A stretch of 64,000 nt of DNA, from NCBI RefSeq assembly GCF_014137995.1, contig NZ_JACGWV010000002.1:620001-684000 (forward strand), written 5' to 3'. Position 1 is the first letter of the stretch. Every line of letters starts with the position of its first letter. This DNA is from Promicromonospora sukumoe (lineage in GTDB: Bacteria; Actinomycetota; Actinomycetes; Actinomycetales; Cellulomonadaceae). A program made the translations under genes and the position numbers. Below, piece after piece: positions 53,903-63,762 of the stretch. The notes under the pieces are model-generated. The model worked only from the letters and a program-made list of their open reading frames with translations, was not told the origin of the DNA and did not search any database.

Positions 53903-55228
53903 GTGCTCAGCAGTACCCGATCCACGCGGCGCACCGCCGCCCGTACCCTCCAGGCGTCGGCCGGCGTGGCCGCCATCGCCCTCGCGCTGACCGCCTGTGG
54001 CGGCGGCGACGGATCCGACGAAGGATCCTCCGAGGACGGCCCGATCACCCTGAAGGTCGCGACGTTCAACGACTTCGGCTACACGGACGAGATGCTCGCC
54101 GCGTACACCGAGGAGCACCCGAACGTCACCGTGGAGCACGTCAAGGCCGCCACGACCGACGACGCGCGCAGCAACATGACCACGAAGCTCGCCGCCGGCG
54201 GCGAGGGCCTGGCCGACATCGAGGCCATCGAGGTCGACTGGCTCCCCGAGCTGTCGCAGTACCCCGACCTGTTCACCGACCTGGCCGACCCCGAGCTCGA
54301 CGGTCGCTGGGTGGACTGGAAGGTCCAGCAGGCCACCACGGCCGAGGGCAAGGTCATCGGCTACGGCACCGACATCGGCCCCGAGGCCATCTGCTACCGC
54401 GCCGACCTGTTCGAGGAGGCCGGCCTGCCGACCGACCGCGAGGAGGTCGCCGAGCTGCTCGGTGGCGACGGCTCCACGTGGGAGGACTACTTCGCCGCGG
54501 GCCGTGACTTCGTCAAGGAGTCGGACGCCGCCTGGTACGACAGCTCCGCGGGCACCTTCCAGGGCATGATCAACCAGCTGCCCGCCGCGTTCGAGGACCC
54601 GGAGACGGGCGAGGCCAAGGACCTCGGCGACAACGCCGACGTCAAGGCCATCTACGACGAGATCGTCGGCTCGGTGGACGACGACCTGTCGGCCGGCCTG
54701 GAGCAGTGGGGCGACGACTGGGTCGCCGGCTTCCAGAACGACGCCTTCGCGACGATGCTCTGCCCGGCCTGGATGACCGGCCCGATCGAGCAGAACTCCG
54801 GCGGCATCGAGGGCTGGGACGTCGCTGACGTCTTCCCCGGTGGCGGCGGTAACTGGGGCGGTTCGTTCCTGACCGTCCCCGCCTCGGGCGCGAACACCGA
54901 GGCCGCCAAGGAGCTCGCCGCGTGGCTGACCGCCCCGGAGCAGCAGACCAAGGCGTTCGAGACGTCGGGTACCTTCCCGTCGCAGATCGAGGCGCAGGAC
55001 TCCGAGGCCGTCCAGGGCTTCACCAACGAGTTCTTCAACGACGCCCCGGTGGGCCAGATCTTCTCCACCCGCGCGCAGGCGATCGAGGGCGCGCCGTACA
55101 AGGGCGCCCACTACTTCGCCATCCGTGACGAGGTGACCAACGCGCTCAACCGCGTCGACATCACCAAGTCGCAGGACGCCGAGGAGTCCTGGGACGAGGC
55201 CGTCGAGAAGGCCGCTGCCCTCGGCTGA
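53903..55228 (+). CDS. cebE: cello-oligosaccharide-type ABC substrate-binding lipoprotein
   Basis: 441-aa lipoprotein, signal peptide with RSTRR n-region and lipobox LALTAC (Cys32), acidic linker, then the solute-binding fold (KVATFNDFGYTDEM, GTDIGPEAICYRADLF, VFPGGGGNWGGSFLTVP). Named after CebE because two CebR-type operators precede it and permeases, a GH1 enzyme and a LacI regulator follow. GTG 53903 with GGGAG. A stem-loop separates it from the permeases, which would let it be made in excess. Confidence 0.88.
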   Translation: MLSSTRSTRRTAARTLQASAGVAAIALALTACGGGDGSDEGSSEDGPITLKVATFNDFGYTDEMLAAYTEEHPNVTVEHVKAATTDDARSNMTTKLAAGGEGLADIEAIEVDWLPELSQYPDLFTDLADPELDGRWVDWKVQQATTAEGKVIGYGTDIGPEAICYRADLFEEAGLPTDREEVAELLGGDGSTWEDYFAAGRDFVKESDAAWYDSSAGTFQGMINQLPAAFEDPETGEAKDLGDNADVKAIYDEIVGSVDDDLSAGLEQWGDDWVAGFQNDAFATMLCPAWMTGPIEQNSGGIEGWDVADVFPGGGGNWGGSFLTVPASGANTEAAKELAAWLTAPEQQTKAFETSGTFPSQIEAQDSEAVQGFTNEFFNDAPVGQIFSTRAQAIEGAPYKGAHYFAIRDEVTNALNRVDITKSQDAEESWDEAVEKAAALG

Positions 55229-55300
55229 GCCTGAACCCGGGCAGCGCCCGGACCCAGGGCTGACCCTGGACCCAGGCGGAGCCTGAGCTCCGACCGCGAC

Positions 55301-55348
55301 CGGTGGCCGGTGCTCGTCGAGAACCACTTTCGACGGGCCCGGCCACCG
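55301..55348 (+). terminator. intercistronic stem-loop after cebE
   Basis: 10-bp arms (55301-55310, 55339-55348) enclosing a second stem (55315-55320 with 55330-55335). It lies in the 193-nt gap before the permease genes and may stabilise cebE mRNA or partly stop transcription. Confidence 0.65.
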
Positions 55349-55421
55349 CTTGCGCCACGCGGGCGTCGCACCGAAGCGACGACACGACGATGACCCAGCG
55401 GAAGATGAAGCGGAAGATGAC

Positions 55422-56438
55422 ATGGCTGTCCTGACACCTCAACGATCGGCACCGGGGTCCGGTGCACCAGAGCGCGAGTCGCGCAGACTCGGTTTCTCCC
55501 AGCGGCTCGGCCGCTGGGACGTGAAGCTCTCCCCGTACCTCTACATCTCGCCGTTCTTCATCCTCTTCGCGGTGACCGGCCTGTTCCCCCTCGCGTACAC
55601 CGCCTACGTGTCGGTGCACGACTGGAGCCTGCTGGGCGGCCAGGGCGAGTTCGTCGGCCTGCAGAACTTCTCGGACGTGCTGGCCCAGCCCACGTTCTGG
55701 AAGTCGCTGGGCAACACGCTGTCGATCTTCGTGCTGTCCTCGGTGCCCCAGGTGATCATCGCGATCACCATCGCGGCCCTACTGGACCAGAACCTGCGCT
55801 CGGCGACGTTCTGGCGCATGGGCGTGCTGATCCCCTACGTGGTCGCCCCCGTCGCCGTGTCGATGATCTTCGGCCGCCTCTTCGCCGACCAGTACGGCCT
55901 GATCAACTCGATGCTCGGCGTCATCGGCATGGACCCGATCGCGTGGCACGGTGACCGGCTCGCCAGCCACGTCGCCATCGCGAGCATCGTCAACTACCGC
56001 TGGGTCGGCTACAACGCGCTGATCTTCCTCGCGGCCATGCAGGCCGTCCCGCGCGAGCTCTACGAGGCCGCCGTGATCGACGGCGCCGGCCGCGTGCGCC
56101 AGTTCTTCTCCATCACCGTGCCGCAGATCCGCGCCACGATCATCTTCGTGGTCATCACCTCGACCATCGGCGGCCTGCAGATCTTCGACGAGGTCCGCAT
56201 GTTCGACGCGACCGGCCTCGGCGGGCCGGACCGCAACTGGATGACCACCGTCCTGTACCTGTACGACGTCGCGTGGGGCAACCAGCACAGCCTCGGCCGG
56301 GCCTCGGCCGTGGCCTGGATGCTGTTCCTGCTGATCGTCCTGATCGGCTTCGTGAACTTCCTGATCACGCGCCAGATCTCGACGTCGGGAGCGGCGAAGA
56401 AGTCGAAGCGCAAGAGCAACACCAGGGGGAACGCATGA
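55422..56438 (+). CDS. cebF: sugar ABC transporter permease
   Basis: 338-aa MalF-type permease with six TM helices and the EAA loop ELYEAAVIDGAGRVRQFFSITVP that contacts the ATPase. ATG 55422 has GGAAG five nt upstream. Its stop overlaps the cebG start by four bases. No ATPase gene lies in the locus, so a shared MsiK-type ATPase encoded elsewhere is expected. Confidence 0.93.
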   Translation: MAVLTPQRSAPGSGAPERESRRLGFSQRLGRWDVKLSPYLYISPFFILFAVTGLFPLAYTAYVSVHDWSLLGGQGEFVGLQNFSDVLAQPTFWKSLGNTLSIFVLSSVPQVIIAITIAALLDQNLRSATFWRMGVLIPYVVAPVAVSMIFGRLFADQYGLINSMLGVIGMDPIAWHGDRLASHVAIASIVNYRWVGYNALIFLAAMQAVPRELYEAAVIDGAGRVRQFFSITVPQIRATIIFVVITSTIGGLQIFDEVRMFDATGLGGPDRNWMTTVLYLYDVAWGNQHSLGRASAVAWMLFLLIVLIGFVNFLITRQISTSGAAKKSKRKSNTRGNA

Positions 56439-57352
56439 GCTCCGTCGCCGTCACCGCCCAGACCGCCGGCGAGGGCGCGGCCCGCGCCGCCGCCCGCAAG
56501 CGGGACCGCAAGGCCTCCGGCAGCGCCACCCGCCGGGCCGGCTGGGTCGTCTACGCCGCCCTCGGCGTCGTGCTCCTGATCTCGGTCTTCCCGCTGTACT
56601 ACACGCTGCTGCTCGGCTCGTCCGACCCGGTCGAGATCTCGCGCAACCCCGTGCCGCAGTGGCTTCCCGACCTGTCGCTGTTCACCCAGTTCCAGACGGT
56701 CATCGAGTCGACCCAGATCAACTTCTGGAAGGCACTGGCCAACTCGCTGATCATCGCCGTCGTCGTCTCGGCCGCCGTCGTCCTGTTCTCGACGCTCGCC
56801 GGCTACTCGTTCGCGAAGCTGCGCTTCCGCGGCCGCGGGCCGCTGCTCGTGTTCGTCATCGCGACGATGGCCGTGCCGACCCAGCTCGGCGTGATCCCGA
56901 TGTACATCCTGATGTCGGACCTCGACTGGATCGGCAAGCTCCAGGCCGTCATCGTCCCGGCGCTGGTCACGGCGTTCGGCGTGTTCTGGATGACGCAGTA
57001 CCTGTCGGAGTCGCTGCCCTACGAGCTGATCGAGGCCGCCCGCGTGGACGGTGCCTCGATGATCCGCACGTTCTGGAGCATCGCGCTGCCCGCGGCCCGT
57101 CCGGCCGCGGCCATGCTCGGCCTGTTCACGTTCGTCCAGCAGTGGACCAACTTCTTCTGGCCGTCGATCGTGCTCAACTCGAGCAACCCGACACTCCCGC
57201 TCGTCGTAAAGTCGCTGCAGTCGAACTACTTCGTGGACTACTCGTTGGTCATGGGCGGTGTGTTCCTCGTGACGCTCCCCCTGCTGGTGATCTTCGCCTT
57301 CGTCGGCAAGCAGCTCGTCGCAGGCATCATGCAGGGAGCCGTGAAGGGATGA
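56435..57352 (+). CDS. cebG: sugar ABC transporter permease
   Basis: 305-aa MalG-type permease, Arg/Lys-rich N-terminus, six TM helices, EAA loop ELIEAARVDGASMIRTFWSIALP. Overlaps cebF upstream and the glucosidase gene downstream by four bases each. Confidence 0.93.
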   Translation: MSSVAVTAQTAGEGAARAAARKRDRKASGSATRRAGWVVYAALGVVLLISVFPLYYTLLLGSSDPVEISRNPVPQWLPDLSLFTQFQTVIESTQINFWKALANSLIIAVVVSAAVVLFSTLAGYSFAKLRFRGRGPLLVFVIATMAVPTQLGVIPMYILMSDLDWIGKLQAVIVPALVTAFGVFWMTQYLSESLPYELIEAARVDGASMIRTFWSIALPAARPAAAMLGLFTFVQQWTNFFWPSIVLNSSNPTLPLVVKSLQSNYFVDYSLVMGGVFLVTLPLLVIFAFVGKQLVAGIMQGAVKG

Positions 57353-58956
57353 CCCAGATGACCCGCGAGCTCACGCAGAGCTTCAAGACCGACCCGACGG
57401 CGCGCCGCGTGCCCGCCCCCGGGATCGCGCTGCCGTTCACGCCGTCGACGCCGCGCACCGCGCCGTCGGCCAACGCGACCGGGAGCGTCGCGTTCCCGGA
57501 CGGCTTCCTCTGGGGCGCGGCGACCGCCGCCTACCAGGTGGAGGGCGCCGCCCACGAGGACGGCCGCGAGGACTCCGTCTGGGACGTGTTCGCCAAGGTG
57601 CCCGGCGCCGTCCTGAACCAGGAGGACGGCGAGGTCGCCTGCGACCAGTACCACCGCTACCCCGCCGACGTCGCACTCATGAAGGACCTCGGCATCAAGG
57701 CGTACCGGTTCTCGACGTCGTGGTCCCGGGTGGTCCCCGGCGGTCGCGAGGTCAACCCGGCCGGCCTGGCCTACTACGACCGGCTCGTGGACGAGCTGCT
57801 GGGCGCCGGCATCCTGCCGTGGCTCACGCTCTACCACTGGGACCTGCCGCAGGCGATCGAGGCCGAGTCCAACGGCTGGGTCAACCGCGACACCGCGTAC
57901 CGGTTCCGCGACTACGCCGTGACCATGCACGAGGCCATCGGCGACCGCGTCGACGTGTGGACCACGCTCAACGAGCCGTGGTGCGCCGCCTTCCTGGGCT
58001 ACACGGGCGGCCAGCACGCGCCGGGCCGGCAGTCCCGCGAGGACGGCCTGGCCGCCGCGCACCACCTCTCGCTCGCCCACGGCCTGGCCGTGCAGGCGCT
58101 CCGCGAGCGGGCACCGGACGCGAACCTCGGCATCACGCTGAACTTCGAGGTCGAGGACCCGCTGAACCCGGACGACCCCGCCGACGTCGACGCCGCGCGC
58201 CGGCTCGACGGCGGGTTCACCCGGATCTTCGCCGACCCGATCCTGCGCGGCGCCTACCCGCAGGACGTGCTGGACGACGTGCGCGAGTACGGCCTGGAGA
58301 AGCACATCCAGGACGGCGACCTCGAGATCATCTCGACGCCCATCGACTCGCTCGGCGTGAACTACTACCACGGCAACGCCGTGGCGGCGGTGCCGGCCGA
58401 GCACCCGCTGGACGGCGGCGCCCCGGTGTCCCGTCCGTCGTCGTCCCCCTTCCCGGCGGGCGACGGCGCGTACACGCACCCGCGCGGGCTGCCCGTGACG
58501 GACCAGAGCTGGGAGGTGCAGCCGGAGGGCCTCACCCGCCTGCTGCTGCGCCTGCAGCAGGACTACACGGGTCCGCGCGGCATCGCGCTCTACATCACGG
58601 AGAACGGCAGCGCGTACGACGACGTCGCCGGGCCCGACGGGTTCGTGGACGACCAGGACCGCCTCGGTTTCATCGACGTGCACCTGCGTGCCGTCAAGGA
58701 CGCGATCGACGAGGGCGTGGACGTGCGCGGGTACTTCGGCTGGTCGCTGCTCGACAACTACGAGTGGGCGTGGGGCTACGGCAAGCGCTTCGGTCTCGTG
58801 CGCGTCGACTACGAGACGCAGGAGCGTACGGTCAAGGCATCGGGCCGCTGGTACGGTCAGGTCGCACGGGCCAACGCCGTTCCGGAGCGATCGGCGACGC
58901 CCGCGTCGTACCCGGCCGACGACGACGGCGGAGACAAGGCGGTTCGCAAGGCGTGA
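57349..58956 (+). CDS. bglC: GH1 beta-glucosidase
   Basis: 535-aa family 1 glycoside hydrolase, cytoplasmic (no signal peptide), cleaving imported cellobiose or similar beta-glucosides to glucose. Acid/base Glu209 in TLNEPW, nucleophile Glu418 in YITENGS, FLWGAATAAYQVEG at the start of the barrel and GYFGWSLLDNYEWAWGYGKRFGL near the end. About 40 extra N-terminal residues. ATG 57349 overlaps the cebG stop; ATG 57358 has better spacing to GAAGGG and may be used. Confidence 0.95.
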   Translation: MTQMTRELTQSFKTDPTARRVPAPGIALPFTPSTPRTAPSANATGSVAFPDGFLWGAATAAYQVEGAAHEDGREDSVWDVFAKVPGAVLNQEDGEVACDQYHRYPADVALMKDLGIKAYRFSTSWSRVVPGGREVNPAGLAYYDRLVDELLGAGILPWLTLYHWDLPQAIEAESNGWVNRDTAYRFRDYAVTMHEAIGDRVDVWTTLNEPWCAAFLGYTGGQHAPGRQSREDGLAAAHHLSLAHGLAVQALRERAPDANLGITLNFEVEDPLNPDDPADVDAARRLDGGFTRIFADPILRGAYPQDVLDDVREYGLEKHIQDGDLEIISTPIDSLGVNYYHGNAVAAVPAEHPLDGGAPVSRPSSSPFPAGDGAYTHPRGLPVTDQSWEVQPEGLTRLLLRLQQDYTGPRGIALYITENGSAYDDVAGPDGFVDDQDRLGFIDVHLRAVKDAIDEGVDVRGYFGWSLLDNYEWAWGYGKRFGLVRVDYETQERTVKASGRWYGQVARANAVPERSATPASYPADDDGGDKAVRKA

Positions 58957-59978
58957 CGACCTCAGGCCCACCCACCCTCGATGACGTGGCTCAGGCGGCC
59001 GGGGTGTCCCGGTCGACGGCGTCGCGTGCCATCAACGGCGGCCTGCGAGTCTCCCCCGAGGCACAGGCGGCGGTCGACGACGCCGTCGCCAGCCTCGGGT
59101 ACGCACCGAACCGCGCCGCCCGGTCGCTCGTGACCCGGCGGACCGACTCGATCGCCCTCGTGGTGCCCGAGCCGGACCAGCGCATACTGACCGACCCCTT
59201 CCTCTCCGGCACCCTCGCGGGTGTCAGCGAGGGCCTGGCCGGGACGGACCTCCAGCTCGTCCTCCTGCTCGCCCGCCCGGGCGAGCAGCGGGGACGGGTG
59301 GGCCGCTACCTGCGCAGCGGCCACGTCGACGGCGTCATCGTGGCCTCCCACCACAAGGGCGACCAGCTCGAGACGGAGCTCGGGCCGGCGGCGCTGCCGG
59401 CGGTCTTCGTCGGGCGGCTGTTCGAGCCCGACCCGTACTTCTCGCGCGGCCTGCGCTACGTCGACGTCGACAACGTCACCGGCGGGCGCATCGCGACCCA
59501 GCGGATGATCGACCGCGGCCGGCGGCGCATCGGCACCATCACCGGACCGCTCGACATGCCCGCCGGCGTGGACCGGATGACGGGCTGGCGGGACGCACTG
59601 CGCGACGCCGGGCTGCCCGACGACGCGATGGTCGAGGGCGACTTCACCGTCGCCGGGGCGCTGGTCGCGGCAGCGCGGCTCCTGGACCAGCACCCGGACC
59701 TCGACGGGATCTTCGCGGCGTCGGACCTCATGGCGGAGGCCACGCTGCGCGTGCTCGCCGAGCGCGGCCGGTCCGTGCCGGGCGACGTCTCGGTGGTCGG
59801 GTTCGACGACCTCGGCATCGCCGAGACCACGTCACCCCGGCTGACGACCGTGCACAACCCGGTCGTGCAGATGGTCGGCGCGGCGACGAGCATGCTCGTG
59901 GACCTGGTCGCGGGCCGCCCGGTCCGCGACGAGCGCCGCGTCTTCGCCCCCCGCCTGGTAGAGGGCGAGTCCGCCTAG
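58953..59978 (+). CDS. cebR: LacI-family repressor of the ceb operon
   Basis: 341 aa: helix-turn-helix TLDDVAQAAGVSRSTASRAING plus the hinge RAARSLVTRRT, then a periplasmic-binding-protein-like sensor domain with VGFDDLGIAETTSPRLTTV. Expected to bind the operators at 53778 and 53803 and be released by cellobiose, as CebR in Streptomyces. GTG overlaps the bglC stop by four bases, so the repressor is the last gene of the operon it controls. Confidence 0.9.
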   Translation: MTTSGPPTLDDVAQAAGVSRSTASRAINGGLRVSPEAQAAVDDAVASLGYAPNRAARSLVTRRTDSIALVVPEPDQRILTDPFLSGTLAGVSEGLAGTDLQLVLLLARPGEQRGRVGRYLRSGHVDGVIVASHHKGDQLETELGPAALPAVFVGRLFEPDPYFSRGLRYVDVDNVTGGRIATQRMIDRGRRRIGTITGPLDMPAGVDRMTGWRDALRDAGLPDDAMVEGDFTVAGALVAAARLLDQHPDLDGIFAASDLMAEATLRVLAERGRSVPGDVSVVGFDDLGIAETTSPRLTTVHNPVVQMVGAATSMLVDLVAGRPVRDERRVFAPRLVEGESA

Positions 59979-59980
59979 TC

Positions 59981-60068
59981 CCGCTGGTCGAGCCCAACCG
60001 CTGGTCGAGCTTGCCTCACCGCTGGTCGAGCTTGTCGAGACCTGACCAGGTCTCGACAAGCTCGACCA
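59981..60068. repeat. triple CCGCTGGTCGAGC repeat ending in a 22-bp hairpin
   Basis: Three copies of CCGCTGGTCGAGC (59981-59993, 59998-60010, 60019-60031; the last with A for C at its first base), the last forming perfect 22-bp arms (60023-60044, 60047-60068). It lies between convergent cebR and putA and can act as terminator. Same family as 15296 and 62170. Confidence 0.85.
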
Positions 60069-60077
60069 ACGAGGGGG

Positions 60078-63000
60078 TCAGGCCGTGCGCTGGTGGCCGT
60101 AGCGGTGCATCGTGCGGCTCACCGCCTGCTCGCGGAGCATCGTGAGCAGCTCGCGGCGGCCGCTCGCCAGGACCGGCCCGTCCAGCACCGTCACCGAGCC
60201 GAGGCGGCTCGCGGCGGCGTCGCGCAGCCCGGGCGCCTCGCCCACCACGCGGATGCGGCCGGTCACCAGGCCGTCGGCGACGGACTCGGCGAACGCCTCG
60301 TCCGTGCTCTCCTGCCCGACGACGGTCACGTCGACCCCCGCCCGGGCAGCGGCGGCCAGCACGCGCTGCACCTCGACGTCGGCCGCGCCGGCGCCGACCC
60401 GGACCGTGAGGCCCGGGACCGCCCGGTAGCGGAACACGTTCGACTCGACGCCGAGCGCCGAGGGGTCGTGCTCCCCGGAGAACTCGGTGAGCCACGCGCG
60501 GGCGTCGTCGGCCCGGGCCCAGGCGAGCCAGCCCGCCGGGTCCTCGGTGCGCGACGGCACGTCGGGCGCGTCGGCCCAGCGGCCGAGCTGCGCCACGTAG
60601 TTGGGGCCGCCGGCCTTGGCGCCGGAGCCGACCACGGAGGCCTTCCAGCCGCCGAACGACTGGCGCTGCACGATGGCGCCGGTGATGTGCCGGTTCACGT
60701 ACGCGTTGCCGACCTCGACGCGGTCGAGCCAGTGCTCCACCTCGGCGTCGTCCAGCGAGTGGATGCCTCCGGTCAAGCCGAACGAGACGGCGTTCTGCAG
60801 GTCGAGCGCCTCGTCCAGGGTGCGCGCCGTCATGATGCCCAGCACCGGGCCGAAGGCCTCGGTGAGGTGGAAGAACGAGCCGGGGCGGACGCCGTCGCGC
60901 ACGCCGGGCGTCCACAGGCGGCCCTTGCCGAGACCCGCTTCCTGCGCCACGGCGTCGAGGCGGCGCGGCCGCACGAGCCAGCTCTCGCCCTGCTCCAGCG
61001 TGGTCAGGGCGCGCAGCAGCTTGCCTCCGGCGGGCTCGGTGAGCGGGCCCATCACGGTGGCGAGGTCGGTCGCGGGGCCGACGGCGAGCGACGCCACGGC
61101 GTCGACCAGCTGCCGCCGGAACCGCTCCCCGGTCGCGGTGCGGGGGTCGCCCACCGAGCCGACGAGGATGACGAGTGACGCCGCGGAGCACTTCTGCCCC
61201 GCGTGCCCGAACGCCGAGCGGACGACGTCCGCGACCGCGAGGTCGAGGTCGGCCGACGGCGTCACGACGATAGCGTTCTTGCCCGACGTCTCCGCGAGCA
61301 CGGGCAGGTCGGGACGCCAGGAGGCGAACATCTCCGCGGTCTCGATCGCGCCGGTCAGGATCACGCGGGACACGCCGTCGTGCGTCACGAGGCGGCGGCC
61401 GAGGTCGCCGTCGGGTACGCGGACGAACTGCGCGACGTCGCGGGCGATGGCCGGGTCCAGCCCGATCTCGGGCGCCACCTCGTCGAGCGCCGCGTGCACG
61501 GCCTCGACGGCGATCTCCAGGCAGCGCGGCGTGGGCGGCGCGGGCTTGGCGATGACGGACGAGCCGGAGGCCAGGCCGGCGAGCACGCCGCCGATCGGGA
61601 TCGCGACGGGGAAGTTCCACGGCGGCGTGACCAGCGTGACGCCGTCGGGCGTGTAGCGGGCGCCCGGCCAGGCCTCCGACGCCGGGTCGAGGGCCTCGGC
61701 CGCCTGCGCGTAGTACGCGGCGAAGTCCACGGCCTCGCTGACCTCGGGGTCCGCCTCCGCGACCGTCTTGCCTGCCTCGTGGACCATGGCGGCGACCAGG
61801 TCGGTGCGCGCGGCCTCCAGGTGCTGGGCCGCGGCGCGCAGCACGCGGCCGCGGTCCGCCGGCGCGACCTTGGCCCAGGCCGTGCCGGCCCGGCGGGCGA
61901 GCGCGACGACGTCGTCCACCTGGGCGGACGTCGCGAGCGGCTCGGCGAGCGCCGGCACGTAGCCGGACCGCGTGCTGGTGACCTGCTGGGCCCAGGTGCG
62001 GTGGGCCTCGACGGCGGGGTCGGTGTCGGCGGCGTTGTGGAACGCGCCGGTCACCTGCGCGGGCGCGGGGCGCGGGCGGCGGCGCGGGGCGACGTCGTCG
62101 GGCGCGTAGTGCACGCCCAGCTCGACGGACGCGCGGAACGCGGCCTCCTGGCGGTCCATGGCGGAGCCACCGCTGGTCGAGCTTGTCGAGACCTGGGTTT
62201 CGACAGGCTCAACCCGCGAAGGCGCGAACGCCGCGTGCAGGAAGTTCTGCTCCGTCGCGTTCTCCTCCAGGCGGCGCACCAGGTACGAGATGGCGACGTC
62301 GAAGTCCTCGTCGCGCACGACCGGGGTGTAGAGCACCACGTGGCCGTGGTCCTTGGCGACCTCGTCGCGGACGGCGGCGGCCTCGGCGGGCGCCATGCCC
62401 TGGAGCATCTCGATGTCGAGCGCCTCGGAGACGCCGCGCGCCCGGCCGAGCAGGATCGCGAGCGCCACGTGGAACAGGTTGTGCGACGCGGCGCCGATGC
62501 GGACGGCGTGCGCGCGCTCGGGGCGCAGGGCGTGGTCGAGCATGCGCACGTAGTTGGCGTCGACGTCGGGCTTGGTGGCGTAGGGCGCCTGCGCCCAGTC
62601 GTGCAGGGTGGCCTCGACGTGCTCCATCGCGAGGTTCGCGCCCTTGACGATGCGCACCTTGATCCGCGCCCCGCCGTTCGCGACGCGCTTGGCGGCGAAC
62701 TCGGTGAGGCCGTCCAGTGCGCCCAGGGCGTCGGGCAGGTAGGCCTGGAGCACGATGCCGGCCTCCAGGTCGCGGAACTCGTCGCGGCCCAGGATGTCGG
62801 TGAACACCGCGGTCGTCAGGGCGAGGTCGCGGTACTCCTCCATGTCGAGGTTGAGGAAGACGCCGTGGTCGCGCGCGGAGCGGTACAGCGGCAGGAGCTG
62901 CTCGACGACGCGGTCGCGGGAGCCGTCGAGGTCCCAGGTGACGAGCTGTGCGGCGACGCTGGAGACCTTGACGGACACGTAGTCGACGTCGGGGCGCTCC

Positions 63001-63644
63001 ACGAGGGCGACGGTGCGGGCCAGGCGGGCGGCGGCCTCGTCCTTGCCGAGCACGGCCTCGCCCAGCAGGTTCACGTTGAGGGTGTAGCCCTCGGCGCGGG
63101 TGCGGGCGAGGTGCGCGGTGAGGCCGTTGCCGGCGTCGGCCACGAGGTGGCCCACGAGCTGGCGGAGGCGGGCGCGCGCGGCGGGCACCACGATGCCCGG
63201 CAGGACGGGGGCGGTCAGGGCGCCGGCGCGGAACAGCGCCCGGTCGCTCGCGCTGAGGAACGTGGCGCTGCCGGCCTTCTTGCCGAGCCGGGCCAGGGCC
63301 TTGGCGGCGATCTGGGTGTCCTGGGGGCGGGCGACGTCGTCCACGAAGCCGACGGCGAGCTCGAGGCCCGCGGGGTCGGAGACGAGCTGGCCGAGGGCGG
63401 CGGAGGCGCGGGCGACGGCCTTGTCGGTCTTCGACGCGGCCGGGCCGGCGGTGCCGGCGTCTGCTCCCGTGGCGGTGCCGATCCAGGTCCGGGCGAGGGC
63501 TACGGCGTCCTCGACGAGGGTGTCGGCGGCGGGCTTCGCGGGCGGCTCGGTCGGGGCCGGCGGCGTCGCGCTGTCCGGTGCGCCTGCGTCCCCGGTCGGG
63601 GCTTCGGCGGTGTCGGCGCTCCCGCGCCGGGCAGAGGTCTTCAT
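60078..63644 (-). CDS. putA: bifunctional proline dehydrogenase / glutamate-semialdehyde dehydrogenase
   Basis: 1188-aa fusion that oxidises proline to glutamate. Proline dehydrogenase barrel (about 60-480: YVSVKVSS, FLNLDMEEYRDL, YLPDALGALDGL, KVRIVKGANLAMEH), then aldehyde dehydrogenase (about 560-1010) with Glu785 in AETSGKN and catalytic Cys819 in GQKCS, then a C-terminal extra domain of about 170 residues. No ribbon-helix-helix repressor domain. A dispersed repeat encodes the linker SRVEPVETQVSTSSTSGG. ATG 63644 starts the protein; an upstream GTG is possible and the ribosome site is weak. Confidence 0.93.
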   Translation of the reverse strand: MKTSARRGSADTAEAPTGDAGAPDSATPPAPTEPPAKPAADTLVEDAVALARTWIGTATGADAGTAGPAASKTDKAVARASAALGQLVSDPAGLELAVGFVDDVARPQDTQIAAKALARLGKKAGSATFLSASDRALFRAGALTAPVLPGIVVPAARARLRQLVGHLVADAGNGLTAHLARTRAEGYTLNVNLLGEAVLGKDEAAARLARTVALVERPDVDYVSVKVSSVAAQLVTWDLDGSRDRVVEQLLPLYRSARDHGVFLNLDMEEYRDLALTTAVFTDILGRDEFRDLEAGIVLQAYLPDALGALDGLTEFAAKRVANGGARIKVRIVKGANLAMEHVEATLHDWAQAPYATKPDVDANYVRMLDHALRPERAHAVRIGAASHNLFHVALAILLGRARGVSEALDIEMLQGMAPAEAAAVRDEVAKDHGHVVLYTPVVRDEDFDVAISYLVRRLEENATEQNFLHAAFAPSRVEPVETQVSTSSTSGGSAMDRQEAAFRASVELGVHYAPDDVAPRRRPRPAPAQVTGAFHNAADTDPAVEAHRTWAQQVTSTRSGYVPALAEPLATSAQVDDVVALARRAGTAWAKVAPADRGRVLRAAAQHLEAARTDLVAAMVHEAGKTVAEADPEVSEAVDFAAYYAQAAEALDPASEAWPGARYTPDGVTLVTPPWNFPVAIPIGGVLAGLASGSSVIAKPAPPTPRCLEIAVEAVHAALDEVAPEIGLDPAIARDVAQFVRVPDGDLGRRLVTHDGVSRVILTGAIETAEMFASWRPDLPVLAETSGKNAIVVTPSADLDLAVADVVRSAFGHAGQKCSAASLVILVGSVGDPRTATGERFRRQLVDAVASLAVGPATDLATVMGPLTEPAGGKLLRALTTLEQGESWLVRPRRLDAVAQEAGLGKGRLWTPGVRDGVRPGSFFHLTEAFGPVLGIMTARTLDEALDLQNAVSFGLTGGIHSLDDAEVEHWLDRVEVGNAYVNRHITGAIVQRQSFGGWKASVVGSGAKAGGPNYVAQLGRWADAPDVPSRTEDPAGWLAWARADDARAWLTEFSGEHDPSALGVESNVFRYRAVPGLTVRVGAGAADVEVQRVLAAAARAGVDVTVVGQESTDEAFAESVADGLVTGRIRVVGEAPGLRDAAASRLGSVTVLDGPVLASGRRELLTMLREQAVSRTMHRYGHQRTA
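62170..62215. repeat. dispersed repeat inserted in putA linker
   Basis: Carries CCGCTGGTCGAGCTTGTCG followed by GGTTTCGACAGGCTCAACC. It keeps the reading frame and falls between the two catalytic domains. Confidence 0.8.
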
Positions 63645-63762
63645 GACACCAGGGTGCACCCCGTGCGGCTCGCGTGTATTGGCAGGATCACTCGCGAACG
63701 GCACCGGTTTCGGCCAAGAGCCTGCGCGGACGGGCGCCGCCGCCGCGTAGCATCGGGACCCG

